DNA from: Brachypodium distachyon
Lineage: Eukaryota > Streptophyta > Magnoliopsida > Poales > Poaceae
NCBI RefSeq assembly: GCF_000005505.3
Contig: NC_016133.3
Coordinates: 10,478,001-10,542,000, forward strand
DNA length: 64,000 bases
Direction of reading: 5' to 3'
The position numbers were made by a program, and so were the translations under genes. The notes under the pieces are model-generated. The model was not told where the DNA came from, ran no database searches, and saw nothing but the letters and a program-made list of their open reading frames with translations. Shown one piece after another: positions 21,540 to 34,001 of the stretch (positions are counted from its first letter, which is position 1; each line of letters begins with the position of its first letter).

Positions 21540-23335
21540 TGAAGCGACCGCCCCCGTACACGGGTTCGATCTCTGTGCTTTAGTGCTAGTCCTTGGATCA
21601 ACTCACTAGCACACACAGTTTCAAGATGTAATATCATAGAACAAAGGTCTCAATATTACAACGAATCATCCAGAATTTAAAAGCTACTTACAACTCGCAT
21701 AACTCCACGGGTTAATTGGAAATAAAACAACTGTTTAGCAGCGGAAAGCGAAAGATACAAGGGCACATCAACACCACGGCGAGAGCGTGTTGGAATGTAG
21801 GCCCGTAACCCAAACAAACAGAACGTACATCTTACTCGTCGTCGGAGCTTCCTGCATCATTAAACGATGCAGCCATTAGGGTCAATACATTGAATGTATT
21901 GGCAAGTACACCAAAAGGTTATAATAGACCTAACAAGTATATGCAGTATTTGGCAAGGTGGAGTTCAAGCTGTTTGCGTGGAAGCAGAACATAATTTACC
22001 CTACTACAAAGGAATGTTATAATAATGTTAACTAATGGACACCGGGTAGAAACACCGATGTTCCTATTAACCTAGAGCACATTGAGTGGATTCATCAAGT
22101 GCTCCGACCCGGTTCAAACCATTCATTTTATTTAAGAAATTGGAATGAGTGAGACTTTCCTTATAGCTCCACATCTAGTTGATCAAATTGTCCGTTGCCG
22201 GGGACACGGCTAAGTACTTAGTTTTGACGCTATCGAGAGTTTGTACACATTCCCCACAAGAAACCGACGTGTTAATCCCTTGCTGTCCTCAAGGTAGAGT
22301 AGCAACGGCATCAATTACGAGATTTTCAGAGGTAATTCCCTAAACCACGAGAGAATCACGCTCCCCCTACACAGCTACCTCAGTACAATTCGTCGGGTCT
22401 AGGTTCATACAACTTACTCTTGTCTCGCCAGAGCCCATATAGCATTGTGGTTGTACTGGAAGCTGCTAAATAGGAAAGTAGTCCAATCTTTGTTACCCCA
22501 GGTGGCATTCCACATTTGCAACGTAGGCACTCTCCGAATCCACGGAAGAGACGTCCATGGACGATCCATTCCTGAATCCACAGGAACTCGACTCAGAGGG
22601 ACCCATAGAAATGGACCTGACGCGGTAATTCTCAAAATCTTCAAAGCAGCCCACCCAGGATGGTTCATTGAATTAGTTGTTTTGCCTTACATGTAACAAA
22701 AACATTTCATATAGCCAACGAGATAACAATATCATAATGTAGTTATTTCCCCCACGATACTACCATAGCCTAGCATTCAACTAAAATCGATGGCAATTTG
22801 GTGGCAAGGTAATGGTGAGGGTAAACTATACTACGTGGGATTTATAGCTAGCATAGAGGTACGAGTAATAGTCCTATCAATGCATCTCTACCAACAACAC
22901 TAATGCATAAGTATTTTAAAACAACAATATTAATGGGATATGATCAAAGTGAACTTGCCTTTTGCAAGGTTGTGATAGTTCTCGCACTCTTCGCAACAAC
23001 AAGGAATACACTACACACAATCTAAAATAAAAGAAACATGCACACAATAAACACAACATTCAATGCAAAAATCATGACATGATGCATATGCTATGTTAAT
23101 GCACACTTGGTTACTTTTAATGTAACAAGTTTTGTTTCTGTTTTGAAAAGTTTTTCAAAAGGTTTGGGAAAATTACACATTAACAAAGAGGTAATGAATA
23201 TGCATGAAACAAGGATAGGGTTTAAATTAAAAGATTGTGTGATTTTTCCAACATAGAACAAGATTTAAACTTGTATGCCATTATTATTCACAAAATAATT
23301 TCTCTTCTGGTCCTAATGGATATGCATCTTTTGAG
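21540..23335 (-). mobile_element. Reversed, truncated LTR inserted in the 3' LTR
   Basis: Starts tgaagcgaccgcccccgtac, the exact reverse complement of the 3' end of the solo LTR at 16504-19454, and follows that LTR backwards to about its position 17640. The start of the LTR (about 1.1 kb) is missing. Preceding bases 21535-21539 are cgccg, and cgccg recurs at 23366-23370, a possible target duplication. The boundary sequence 23336-23365 does not match an LTR end. The LTR exon (22959-23021, 63 bases like its relative) now has an in-frame TAG. Confidence 0.8.
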
Positions 23336-23365
23336 GCGCTTATTTTGTCGTTTGATGCACCGTAG

Positions 23366-25774
23366 CGCCGCCCCCGTCGTCGCCCAAAGCTCGCCGTAGT
23401 CCGCCGCCCGCGCCGCCGCCTTGTTTTCGTCCTAGGCGACGCATTCGACCACCCCGAGCCGCGCCGACCCCGCCACGGACTCCGCCTCGACGCGCCGCTC
23501 CGTTCCTGCGCTTCCCCATCGCGCCCACGTCGTGAGAGCCGCCCGCCCGTGCCGCGCCGCCGCCGGAGCTGCTCGCCGGAACCCTAGGTTCCCGGAGGTG
23601 AGATCTCGACCGTCCTTCCTCAACCTACGGCCGAGATTAGATCGGAATTATTTCACTTAAACGAACCGGTACCGACGAATGAGAACGTGACACGTGGAAC
23701 CTATTTTTATAAAATGAAAATCTAATTTTAATTCCCGTAATAATTACAAATGGCACTTTTGCAGAAAAGCCCCTGCAACTTCAAATGATCTTATCTTTTA
23801 ATCTGTTTTGCCAAATTTGGTGATCCACACCTTTCTGGAATCCTTAGGAAATGTAGAATCTTTTGACACTGTCCAATTTCAAATTTGAAATTTTGAATCA
23901 CAGTCAAATCACAGAATACGGTTTAATGTCATTGAAATCATAACTAATTATTCAGAAATCCTTTTTAAATGAAACCAGTGCCCAAAAATTTATTTTATTA
24001 TCCTCTGTCCATTTGGACAGAGAAATAAATATTTTGAATTAATTTGTTTGGCAGATGCAAATAAAACCTCATTTTAGGGTTTTATTTAATTGTTTTGCCT
24101 TTAGTTTAAACCCTAATGCATTTTTTTTAATTGATAATGCTTAGGGCCAGTTGATCACCCAAATAAAATAAACCCAATCATGTCACATGCTTGCATCGCA
24201 TCATAGCATACATTTTTGTCGTGATGTGAATGGTGTGTTTATGTATGTGTATGTTCGTTTGTTTGTATAGTTTTCTCGGAGAGCGAACCTTGTGATTGTG
24301 ACGAGTGTTTGAACTCCAACTGCTACCAAGGCAAGTTCACTTTGATCATATCCTATTACTGTTTGTTTTAAAATAATTATGCATTAGAGTTGTTTGTAGA
24401 AATGCATTGATAGGACTATTACTCGTACTTATGCTAGCTATGATTGACCTATTAGATATAGGGTTACCTTTGCCATGAATCTTCCACCAATAGCCATCGT
24501 GATTAGGATTGCTTAGCCATGCTATGTTAGTATACGTGGGAGGGAATCTCAATCACTGTGAAACTGGTTATGTGGAGTAATTTTGGAAACTTGGCAAAAC
24601 AACCCTAATGAACCATCCTGGGTGGGCTGCTTTGAGGATTTGAGATGTTATGCGACGTCAGGTCCATTTCTACGGGTCCCTCTGAGTCGAGTCCCCGTGG
24701 ATTCGGGGGCGGATCGTCCATGGACGTCTCCCCGTTGATTCGGGGAGCGCTTGCGTTGCAAATGTGGAATGCCACCCGGGCTATCCAGAGACTGGACTAG
24801 TTTTCCTATTTAGCAGCTTTCAGTACAACCACATGGTATTATGGGCTCTGCCAGGATGGATGTAAGAAATATGAACCCGGATCTGAGTATGACATCGGTA
24901 TGTAGCCGTGTAGGTGGGAGCGCGTCCCTCGGGTGGTCTGGTGGATTATGTTCTGAAAATTCCTGTAATCGATGCCGTTGCTACTCTACCCTGAGGACAG
25001 CAAGGGATTAACATGTCGATTTCTTGTGGGTAAAGTGTACCAACTCTCGAGAGTGTCAAACTAAGTACTTAGCCGTATCCCCGGTTACGGACAATTATGA
25101 GCAACTAGATATGGGGGGCTGTAAGGAAGGTCTCACTCATTCCAAGTTCTTAAATAAAACAAATGGTTTGAACTTGGGTTTAGGAGCATTGATGTTTCTA
25201 CTCGATGTTCTTAGTTTAATAGGAGCATCGGTGTTTCTACCCGGTGTCCATTAGTTAACAATAATGTAACATTCAATTGTAGTAGGATAAACTACGTTTT
25301 GCTACCACGCCATAAAGCCTGAACCCCACTATACCTCAATTGCATATACTTGGTACGATCTATTATAACTTCCAGGTGAGCTTGCCAATACATTCAATGT
25401 ATTGACCCCGTAGTGGCTGCAATTAATAATGCATGTGAATCTGACGAAGAGTGAGGTTCGTCGATGTTCTTTGGGTCATGTGTTTACATTCCAACATGCT
25501 CTCTCCTCTGGGAGTAGTTGAGGCCCATTTGCTCCACCTTTTCCGCTGCCGTTTGAGAAACAATATTTTGTTATCTTGGAACTTTATTTGTTATGTTGAC
25601 CCAAGGGGTTATGCAATTTTGTAAGTACAGTTAAGTTCTGGATGATACGATGTAATAAAGTACATTTTGACCTTTGTATCTTGGTATTACATCTTGAAAC
25701 TGTGTGTGCTAGTGAGTCGATCTAGGGACTAGCACAAATAAGCATAGAGATCGAATCCTTGTAAGGGGGCGGTC
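23366..25774 (+). repeat. Chromovirus 3' LTR, second part
   Basis: Resumes GC-rich leader sequence ending at a ggag|gtgaga donor-like site near 23597. It then runs through AT-rich sequence, the candidate exon 24271-24330 and the acidic terminal exon at 25435-25454, matching the 5' LTR (11386-13028) over its last 1.64 kb. It breaks off at gggcggtc (25774) instead of the expected gcttca end, so the right terminus and any target duplication are lost. Confidence 0.8.
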
Positions 25775-26560
25775 ATCTCTCTATTTCTCGTGTTGGTGTG
25801 TGAGTGTGCTAGATCGACAGAGGTCGATTGTGCCGCCGGGTCATGAGCATCCCGCTGCTGCTTATCTGGTGTCGTTGTTGAACGTTATTGGATTGATACC
25901 ATATAAAACTTGTTTTGGTGTAAAGCCGCTTTCATCAAAAATATGGTTGTATTTCAAATAAAATCGCTTTTATGGAAAAGAACCATATAGCCTTCCTTTG
26001 AAGCCATACATGTAGTTATTCAAGTTTCTTGAGAGGGCATGCTGAGTACGTAATGTACTCATCGCATTGCATTGTTGTTGATATTCAGAGTTCTATGAAG
26101 ATGAGGATGCCGACTACATCTACTAGAAGGATCCCGATGAGTGAGGTCACGTGGACTACCTCGACTGCCTGTGGCTGAGATGGAGTCTCTACGCATTTTA
26201 TTTCTGCTGATTTCTGATTGTATAATGTCATGAGTCATTGCACTTTGTATGTCTTTTGGCATATTAATAATAAAGTTTATTTTATCTTTACTTTGTTCTG
26301 CAATGGTACTCATTTTGTTTGTGTTCATCAGCTTGATCCTGGACTGATGAAGTGAAACACAGGGAGGGTCTGGAAGTTAATTCCGAGTTCTCACACCAAC
26401 AAACCTCACATCATTTGGAGTTGTGTGTCAAGAGTTATGCCCAGTTTGGTGAGTGGTGTCCAGGCTGTCAAATGCTGTGGGAGATTTCGAGAAGCTCCTC
26501 AATAACTCTCCAAGTTGACTTCGTTTCCCCAAGAAAGCCAGCCATATTTTGAGTCATGTT
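25775..26560 (+). repeat. Fragment of another chromovirus-type LTR
   Basis: No gene. Positions 26060-26340 resemble the 3' third of the LTR at 49948-53699 in layout: a ttcag acceptor, a short acidic frame ending FYEDEDADYIY and TAG (26089-26126), then tgtaat-rich 3' sequence and tactcattttg. It represents a further LTR subfamily, truncated on both sides. Confidence 0.5.
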
Positions 26561-27010
26561 CACACCTAAGCAGGGGGGTTGTCCCTTAGTATAAAACCCC
26601 ATCTCCCCCAACTTTAGAGGGGCCTTTTGTCAAACCATTTAGCTACAACCTTATGCAAAAAGATTGTTGAGAGATCCTTACTACCTTTGCTCTTGTGAGT
26701 TCATCCGGATTCGCGAGAAGGAGCCTCTAGTCCCCCTAATTCATGCTCTATGGTTCCGGCCGTTTTGTGTGGGTTAGTCCCAGTTTGTGGTTCTGCGATT
26801 GTTCGGACAGCAGGTCGGAGTTCTTGCAGCTTCGGATCGCCTTCCCCAATGTAATGGTCGCATCCAACCATGGCAGATTAAAGCTAGTTACCCCAGCTGC
26901 TTGCATTAAGTTATCCCCTCCCGATTCGAGCCTACGACGTGAAGATCGGGCCACCCTCGGGCATCAACTCCTTCAAACGGGTTTGTGCCTATCAAAAGAA
27001 CAAGTAGATT
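26561..27010 (+). other. LTR- or promoter-like fragment, unassigned
   Basis: Holds ttagtataaaaccccatctc near 26597 (a TATA-like box with a pyrimidine-rich downstream region) and a gttcatccggattcgcgagaag segment. It looks like the U3/R part of a different LTR, but no partner copy or family was recognised. No coding domain seen. Confidence 0.35.
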
Positions 27011-27019
27011 TCAACTGAT

Positions 27020-29362
27020 CAAGGCAAAAATATAGCGAACAGAAAATAAGCAATAAGGCGCCATGCGCCATTTGTAGGAAAACAAAAAGAACAAAGATAG
27101 ATGGAACGACTACGCAGGGGGCACTTCCGGGGCAGCAATCTTGGCGGCAGGCGTCTCCTCGGCGGCGGTCTCCTCCACAGCTTCAGCTTCATCGGCGCCA
27201 GCTAGCCTCATCATCTGCACCACCATCTCGGCGACGAAGCGGATGACGGTGCTGGCGTACACATCCTTGTTCTCATCCGCCAACCAATCGTTGAAGATGG
27301 TCTCGAAGGGGAAGTCCGGGTGGGCTTGGTGGACGCGCGGCAAGATGGCACCGGCAACTTGTGAGGCAGCGATGCTCACTTGTCGGTCCCCGAAGCTGCG
27401 GGTGTGCTCCTCCGTGCCCGTCAGCCTCCCCACGAAGTCTATGGCTGTCGTCCCTGCTGTCGAGGGCTATCGGGGCACCCCCAACTTCGGCAGCGACTCG
27501 TTCCCCATCTCCGCCAACTTGCAGAGCAGGGCCATGTTCTCTTGCCGTTGGGTTCCCAGCTTCGCGTGGTTGCGGCGGGCGAGCTCAATCTCAGCCTTCT
27601 GGCTCTTGAGTTCGTCCATCAGCTTGGAGATCTTCGGCACCTTCTCCGAGTTGTCCTCGTCGAGTTGACAAAGATCGTTCCGGGCGGCGTCCAGCTCGCC
27701 CTTGTGGGCGGTGTTGGCATCCGACGCAGCCTTGAGCTCCACCTGGAGTTCGCGTTCCCGGGTTTGGAGCTGCTCCTGCAACTCGCTACAGCCTGCGCTG
27801 CCGTGGCCTGCTCCCCGAGTTGCTGGCACAGTTGCTGGATCTCGGTGGAGTAGCTGGAGATGAGCCCGCTCGTGGAAGCCCCTTAGCGCTTCCTGGTGCC
27901 GCTTCGGCTGGAGCACGCGCCGCCTCTAGAGACTCGAGCGCCTCATGGGGCTCCAACCGCAACTCCTGCAGGTGCCGTTGAGCGAGTACTTCTGGGACCT
28001 GAGGTTCGGACGCCTCGGCCCGGACTTGCTGGGCCACTCGGATTTTCTCCTGGAAGCGCGCAAGCTCCTGCCGTCGTTCCTCGACCACCTCCCGTGCGTC
28101 GTCCAGCTGGCCCTGAGCCGCCATGAGCTGCTGATGCACCCGGTTGTAGCAGCTGACGAACTCCAGCTGCGGCCTCTTGATGCCGTCGATGATCTCGTGG
28201 CCTTGGTCAAAGATGCTGGGGTCCCAGCTCAACGGACCCCAAACCGCTCCCGTGATCGCCCCAGTACTCGAGGAGGCTCCCGCGGCCATAGTTTGCGACT
28301 GCACGACTTCCTGGGGTGCTGACGAGGGAGAACGCGCCCTCCCGTCGCCGCCCGTTGTGAGCGCGTCTCTGGCCTCCACCTGGGGGCTCGGTGGTGCTCG
28401 TGGCGGGCTTTCACCGCGGTGTGGCCAGGGGCCGTCGACCCGGCGGCTGCCGCCTCCCTGGTCAGTACCGGGCAGGTCGAGTGGTCGCCGGGGGGATCCA
28501 CCTAGCCCCCGCTTGGTCCGTTGGAGTGTTGCTCCACCGTCGCCTCAGGAGCCGCACCCGTAACGGTTGCGGTGGCTCCCAGGGTTAGTCCGGCGGTTCC
28601 CCCTCCCACGGTTGTGGTGACTGGTGGAGCTACTGAAGAAGTCATGAGAAAAAGGAAGGCTAAATCGAATGAATAGGAGGTAGTGGATTTCCAGAGGAGG
28701 GCCTGCATACCTTGCTCGGCGTCCCCTCCTGCCGCGTGGGTTGCCTCCTGGCGCCCACCGTCGTCCGTTGCAGGGTTAGCCCCGGCAACATCTCCTAGCC
28801 CTGCACGAAGATCACGGAAAGAATCCTAAGGCTTTAGCAAATGGAGAACAAAGGAAGCAGTACTCTGCGAGGTTGCCGGGTGTACCTGTTGCCGAGGCCG
28901 TCGCTTCGCCTGCGGCGTGGTTGGTGCTATCTACGTCCGCGGTCGTCACCGTCGCCGCGCCCCCCATCCCAACCTGGGGGCTTCCCCTACTCGGGCTGGG
29001 TGCGGTGCGTGGCTTCTTGGTCAGGGTCACTGGTGCAGAGCTCACCAGCCCCCTCTTCCCCGCCGGCCTGAAAAGAGAGAGATGAGTCCTTGAAGCGTTG
29101 CTGGATAAGAACATTGGGTCGAACTAAAATAAATGGCTACGGTTGGGGAAATTCTGTACCTTGCAGGGTTGAGCAGCAGTTGGCGATCGGCAACGACCCA
29201 TCCCGCAGGAGGTGCCTTCCGGGCCGGCGGAGCGCTCGGGGCGACCGGGACCGTCAAGGCGGTTGCTGGGTCCCCCCGCTGCCGTTAGAGCTCCCCACCG
29301 CGCCGAAGATGAAACCCATGCTGGTGGGCTGCCCTCGCGTGGGCGTGCCCTTTGCACGGCGG
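27020..29362 (-). pseudogene. Outer Tat element: antisense ORF, distal (coiled-coil) part
   Basis: Minus-strand exons continue the ORF that starts at 43585 and is cut by the inner element. They include RRAKGTPTRGQPTSMG next to the insertion point, then WGPLSWDPSIFDQGHEIIDG, long alanine/glutamate coiled coils (VVEERRQELARFQEKIRVAQ; KLMDELKSQKAEIELARR), and a C-terminal domain HPDFPFETIFNDWLADENKD ending in an acidic tail with a stop at 27110-27112. It is homologous to the plus-strand ORF at 32436-34001. Frame changes near 27470 and 27800 show decay. Function of this coiled-coil protein is unknown; the N-terminal part of the same ORF carries a Transposase_28 (putative gypsy type transposon) domain. 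Confidence 0.8.
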
Positions 29363-29367
29363 GCAGG
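29363..29367. repeat. Target site duplication, left copy (gcagg)
   Basis: A perfect 5-bp match to 42346-42350; flanks the complete inner Tat element. Confidence 0.95.
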
Positions 29368-30217
29368 TGTCGTCGCACGGTGCTCCGACACCGGGGGTGT
29401 GCGGTCACAGCCCCCTTTTAGGTTCGGCAGGGGCGTCGGGGTTCGCCCCGGCGATCGCCGGCATGGCCGATGGGCCTTGTGGGGCCGACAAAACGATGTA
29501 CTAGCTGGCCGGCATGGCCGAAGGTCCTCGGGCTCTCTGTCTTTCCTTGCGAATGCTACTTGCTGCCCTGAACTAACCAACCTTGCGAACGTGGAACCTT
29601 CGAACCAGAACCCTTTGACCGCTGGCGGGGGTCCTCCTTTTACACTCAAGGGGATGCCAGAGGTGCCACGATGCATGGGCTACAAGTGTCGAGCGGGGAG
29701 GCATACAACTCCCCCCCCCCCGGTGAGCTGGTGGCGCGCATGGACGCCACCTCCGCTGCAAGGGGTCTAAAACCCTAGAGTAGGATTGGACATCCACCGT
29801 TTACTTGATTTGGACGGGTAACGCCCCTCCTGTCGGCTCATTTAATGAGTCGTGCGCCTTACTCTTTGCCTCGGGGGGCCACGCACCCCACGCCCGCCAC
29901 GCGCGCCCGCGTGGCGCTGTTGATCTGCTCACTGGGCCCCACCCTTGAGGCGGGAGTCTGTGCCCGGGAACCCCCAATCCCGGCAAGTCGCTCCCCGGAA
30001 GTGCCCGGGCCCAGCGCACCCGGGAACCTACCCTCGGGAAGCGGCTTCCCGGGAGGTGCCCCGGCGGGAATATTCCCCGAAGCCTCGCTAGCCCTTCCGG
30101 GCTAGTAGCTTGCTCGGCTGCTCGTAGCCGCTGCCCGGGATGGAACCTTCTCGGGAACTCGGAGGCGGGACCCACGCGTCGCACAGCGATGGTACCCCGG
30201 GTGCCACTGGTGCGACA
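29368..30217 (-). repeat. Inner Tat 3' LTR (850 bp, internally deleted)
   Basis: Matches 41381-42345 closely, except that about 130 bases present at 41516-41655 are replaced near 29508 by ctggccggcatggcc. That filler copies gccggcatggccga found 50 bases earlier at 29458. The TATA region reads GTGTAAAAGG where the related LTRs have CTATAAAAGG, so its promoter is weakened. Confidence 0.9.
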
Positions 30218-30626
30218 GTAGCCCCCGGGCGTGGGCCGGCATCACCTGTTCCCGGATGAGTCTTCCCAGGTCGGTTGCCGGGCTACGCCCTCAACCGACG
30301 TGTGGGCCCCGATTCGCCACGGGCCCGCGTCCCTTCGCTGCCCTGTGTACAACGCCGTTACAGACGGAGTAGTGGGCGCGTGATTTCCGCCCTAACTCCC
30401 CCCCTAAATAGGGAAGTTAAGGCCACTCCGCGCATTACTCCTAATGATTAGGAGTTATCCCCGCGCACCCGTAGGGTACGGAACCGGCCGTTACCAAAGG
30501 GCCGGGTGTTATAAGGCGCTTACTATTGCCAAAAGGGGGAAAAACACTCTGCCCCCATAGCCTTCGTCTTCGTCCCCTTTCACATCCCGCATCCCAGCGC
30601 TCCTGCTAGCTTTCGCCTTCATCCCC
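30218..30626. other. Spacer between inner Tat 3' LTR and antisense ORF
   Basis: GC-rich, no gene. The element's polypurine-like tract is the complement of gtagcccccggg at 30218-30229, beside the LTR. On the plus strand ccccctaaatagg near 30403 and cataaggcgc-like text upstream of the ATG at 30627 could form a promoter for the antisense ORF. The same stretch precedes the third Tat's ORF on the minus strand (47600-47860). Confidence 0.4.
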
Positions 30627-33600
30627 ATGGCTCCCCCCACCACCAGAAAGGGGAAGGAGGTGCAGGTCTCGAAGAAAGCCACGGCCAGCAAGAGCGAGGC
30701 AGCAATTAAGGCAGCCGCCGCCAAGGACCAGAAGAAGCGGGAGATGCGGGCCACGCTCACTTTCTTCCGCCCTGGCTACAATGGCGAGGCGCTGGGGAAG
30801 GTCCGGCACGTCGTCACCTCCAACTTCAACAAGCACGGGGAGACGCTGATCTTCCCGGCGGGCGTCGAGCACCAGGACAACGACTTCCGGGTGTTTGCAC
30901 GCTTCCTTCTCACCGGCCTGGTGCCGCCCTTCTCACTATTCCTCCACGCACTGATGGAGTCCTACCAGCTATGGGTGGCGCAGCTTCACCCCACGTCGCT
31001 GTTCCCCCTTGCCACCTTCCAGTTTCTCTGCGAAGCGTTCGTGGGGGTGATGCCGTCGGTGGGGCTCTTCCGCCACTACTTCTACCCGCGCATTGACAAC
31101 GCGAAGGCGATGTCATCGGGGGTGGTGTTCCGCGCCCGCGACCAGATGAAGTCCGAATTCATCGTCCGGTCGGGGAAGAAGATCGAAAAGGAGTGGTGGA
31201 GCGATTGGTGTTGGGTCCGAGTGGAGGACCCCCAAGAGTTCATCTAGTCGCCCACGAAGCTACCGCAACCCCAAAACGGCTGGCAAGACCGGTACCACCG
31301 CGACACCGACCTCGTCCCCATCGTGGAGAAGATCAAGGCGCTGTGACTAGCGGGGCTCACCGACGTGGACGTGGTGCGCACCTTCATCCACCGGCGCATA
31401 GCTCCGCTGCAGCTGCGCTCCCGGCCTGCGTGGATGTTCACGGGTCCCGGGGACAGGAAGCGCCTCCAGCAGGACGGCGTAGACTTGGAGACCCTCAGGA
31501 CGTGGGTGAGGGGAATCTCCGGCGAGACCTTCCAATCGATGAAGTTCCCGCCGGGGGTTTCCTCTCTTCACGCCGGCGTTGCTGCGCTCAGTGACATCGT
31601 CGGCGCCTTCCCGCCCTGCAACGAGTGGGGGTTGATGGACGACACCCCCACTCGGGCCCTGCCCGCTCCCCTGCAGGCACCCCGCGAGAAGCAGGTGCTT
31701 GAGGAGAGCGGGGCTGGATCCGAGCCCCGCTGGCCTTCCCTCCAGTCGCTGGACGACGAGGCGAGCTAGGCGGCTGCGTCCGCGGAGGTCGTCCTCGTGG
31801 ACGACGAGGACGAGGACAGCGACAGCGCGCCCTTGATCGTGCGGAGATCAAGGGCGTTCGCGGCGGCTGTGGCTATCTCTTCGATGGCGACGTCCGCCCT
31901 AGCAGCGGCCACCAACCTTGCGGCGGCCGCCACTTCAGGGGCGCCCGTCGGTACCTCGGCGGCATCCACAGCCCCAGGGGCCGCCGGCGCCTCAGCGTCC
32001 GCCGCCAGCACCGTGGCGGTCGCCGCTCTCGGGGCGCCCGCCGGCACTCCGGGAGCGCCCGCGTCCGCAGGGGTTGTCGGAAGCCTCGGCTACGTTCTTC
32101 GCCCCAGCTGCGGCAACCTCCCCAGGATTGGCTCCCGGCACCGCGGCGGCATCACTGTCGACACCCACAACACTCCGGGTCACGATGATCGCGCCCGATG
32201 ACGGCCCAGCCCCCCCGGAGGCGGGGGCCGGCAACTGGTACGTCTTCTTCATTTCTCCTTAGCTGCATTTTTTCAGTTGTTAGTTAATCTCATGAACTTA
32301 ACTCTTTCTGCAGTGAGCGGCAGCTCGCCCACGGCAAGCCTCTCGGAGGCTCCCGCCAGCGCCGGCAAGGCGGGAGAGACCCCCCCCCCCCCCGGCAAGC
32401 CAGCCAGCCGCGCAAGGTAACCACCCTGGTCGCCCTTGTCCGTTTCCAACAGCTCTATTACTCGCCGATCCTCATGTTTCTCATTGCTGCAAGCACGAGT
32501 GCGCCTGCACCTGGAACAGGCGCGACCGTGGTTGATCTTGACCCGGTCGTCGAAATCGCGGGGGCGGAGGTGGAGCCGGAACTGGCTCTCACACCAAGCC
32601 CCGCCGCGCCGGAGACAGTGGCAGCGATGGACACCGCCGCCACTAAGACGGCGCTGGGCGACGTGCCTGCAGCCGCGGACGCAACTGGCGCAGGAGACAG
32701 CCCCCGACGGGGGCAGGGAGGCTTCCCCAGTACCAGGGTCCCCGGGCGCAGGTGCAGGGGAAGTTGCCGGGGAAGGGCAGCAAGACCCCCGGGAGCAGGC
32801 GGGCGACACCGCGCACAGCCCCACGTCGGCAGCGGGGGCCTCGTCGTCCTCGGCTGCTCTCCCCGGTACTGACCTCGGCACCCTCGCCGGGATCACTTGG
32901 AACCCCATAACCTGGGATCCGAGCATCTTCGAGCGGGGGTACCGGTTCCTGGACGCCGTCAGGGACCACCAACAAGCCTTCCTCACCTCCTTCAATGAGG
33001 TGATGGAGCACCATGCCGCCGCCAAGAACCAACTTGGCGAGGTGCGGGAGGCCGTGGAGAGGGAGCGGCAAGAGCTCTCCCGACTGCGCGAGGAGGCGCA
33101 CCTCGCCAGGGAGGAGGCGCGCCTCGCACGGCAGGCCTTGGAGGACGCCAGGGAGCCGGTGGTCCCGGAGGCCGAGCTCCACCGGCAGCTGGAGGCCCAG
33201 CGCACGGAGCTTCAGGGGAAGCTGGACTCGATGGCGGCAACCCTCGAGGCGGCCCGGAAGCAGCATGCCGAGGTGCTGGCGACGGCCCAGACCCGACCGG
33301 ACGAGAAGAGCGACCTGATCGCCAACTATCGCGGCGAGATCCAGGGCCTTCGCGTCATGCTGGAGGTGCAAGTCAAGGCCACCGAGGAAGCGGTGGGAGC
33401 GGCGGCCTGGCACAAGCTCCAACTTGGCTCCGCCAAGGACAGAGCGGACGGGCTTGAGACCGAACTGGCCGCCGTCAACGAGATCGCGATGAAGACCGCG
33501 GAGCTCGCGGCGATGGAAGACAACGTCCGCAAAGCCAAAAAGGCCGTGCATGACGCTCGACTCCATCATGGCATGCTGATAGGGCAGCGGCAGATTGAGA

Positions 33601-34001
33601 CGGAGAAACTGCTGAAGATCGCCCAAGCGCTGCGCGATCTGCTGCCCAAGTTCAAGCTGCAGGCTGCGGCGGTGGACGGCACGGACATCTCCACCCTGAT
33701 CCCCTTCTTCTCTGACTTGGTGGGGAAGCTTGGGGCGCTCGACGTCTGGATTGCCCAGTACGGCGCCAACGAAGTCGCCAACTGCGCTCGAGAGGTTGCC
33801 GGGACAATCCTCTCGCAGATTCATCTCCGGGACCCTGAATTCCCCTTCGAGTCCCTGCTGGACACTTGGTCCGACAGCGAGGACGAGCCCACGCACACCC
33901 AAGCAGTGCACGAGTTCGTCGACGAGGTGGTTGAGCGGATGCAGAAGAAGCCGGAGCCCGATCTCCCCGCCGACCCCCCGGCCGAAGATGCCGGCAACTA
34001 G
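30627..34001 (+). pseudogene. Inner Tat antisense ORF: Transposase_28 domain plus coiled coil
   Basis: Runs opposite to gag-pol. It starts at 30627 with MAPPTTRKGKEVQ and a basic leader. The Transposase_28-type (putative gypsy type transposon) domain includes FFRPGYNGEALGKVRHVV, RVFARFLLTGLVPPFSLFLH, LYQL-like AQLHPTSLFPLATFQFLC and FRHYFYPRID. In-frame stops at 31245, 31344 and 31767 break it. A long Ala/Ser linker follows. Two introns with standard ends lie at 32238-32313 and from 32417, then a long coiled coil (32900-33640) and a C-terminal domain (LRDPEFPFESLLDTWSDSED) to the stop at 33999. Copies at 43585-27110 and 47592-46537 share the plan, so the ORF is an established part of the family. 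Function unknown. Confidence 0.85.

Noticed and set aside
23336..23365. Right terminus of the reversed LTR at 21540
   Set aside because: The sequence does not read gggatgttaca, and the cgccg match at 23366 is short and in GC-rich DNA, so a true target duplication is not shown.
32378..32394. Poly-C run as a regulatory element
   Set aside because: Homopolymer in a GC-rich retroelement linker, prone to sequencing error; similar runs occur at about 29709 and 43600.
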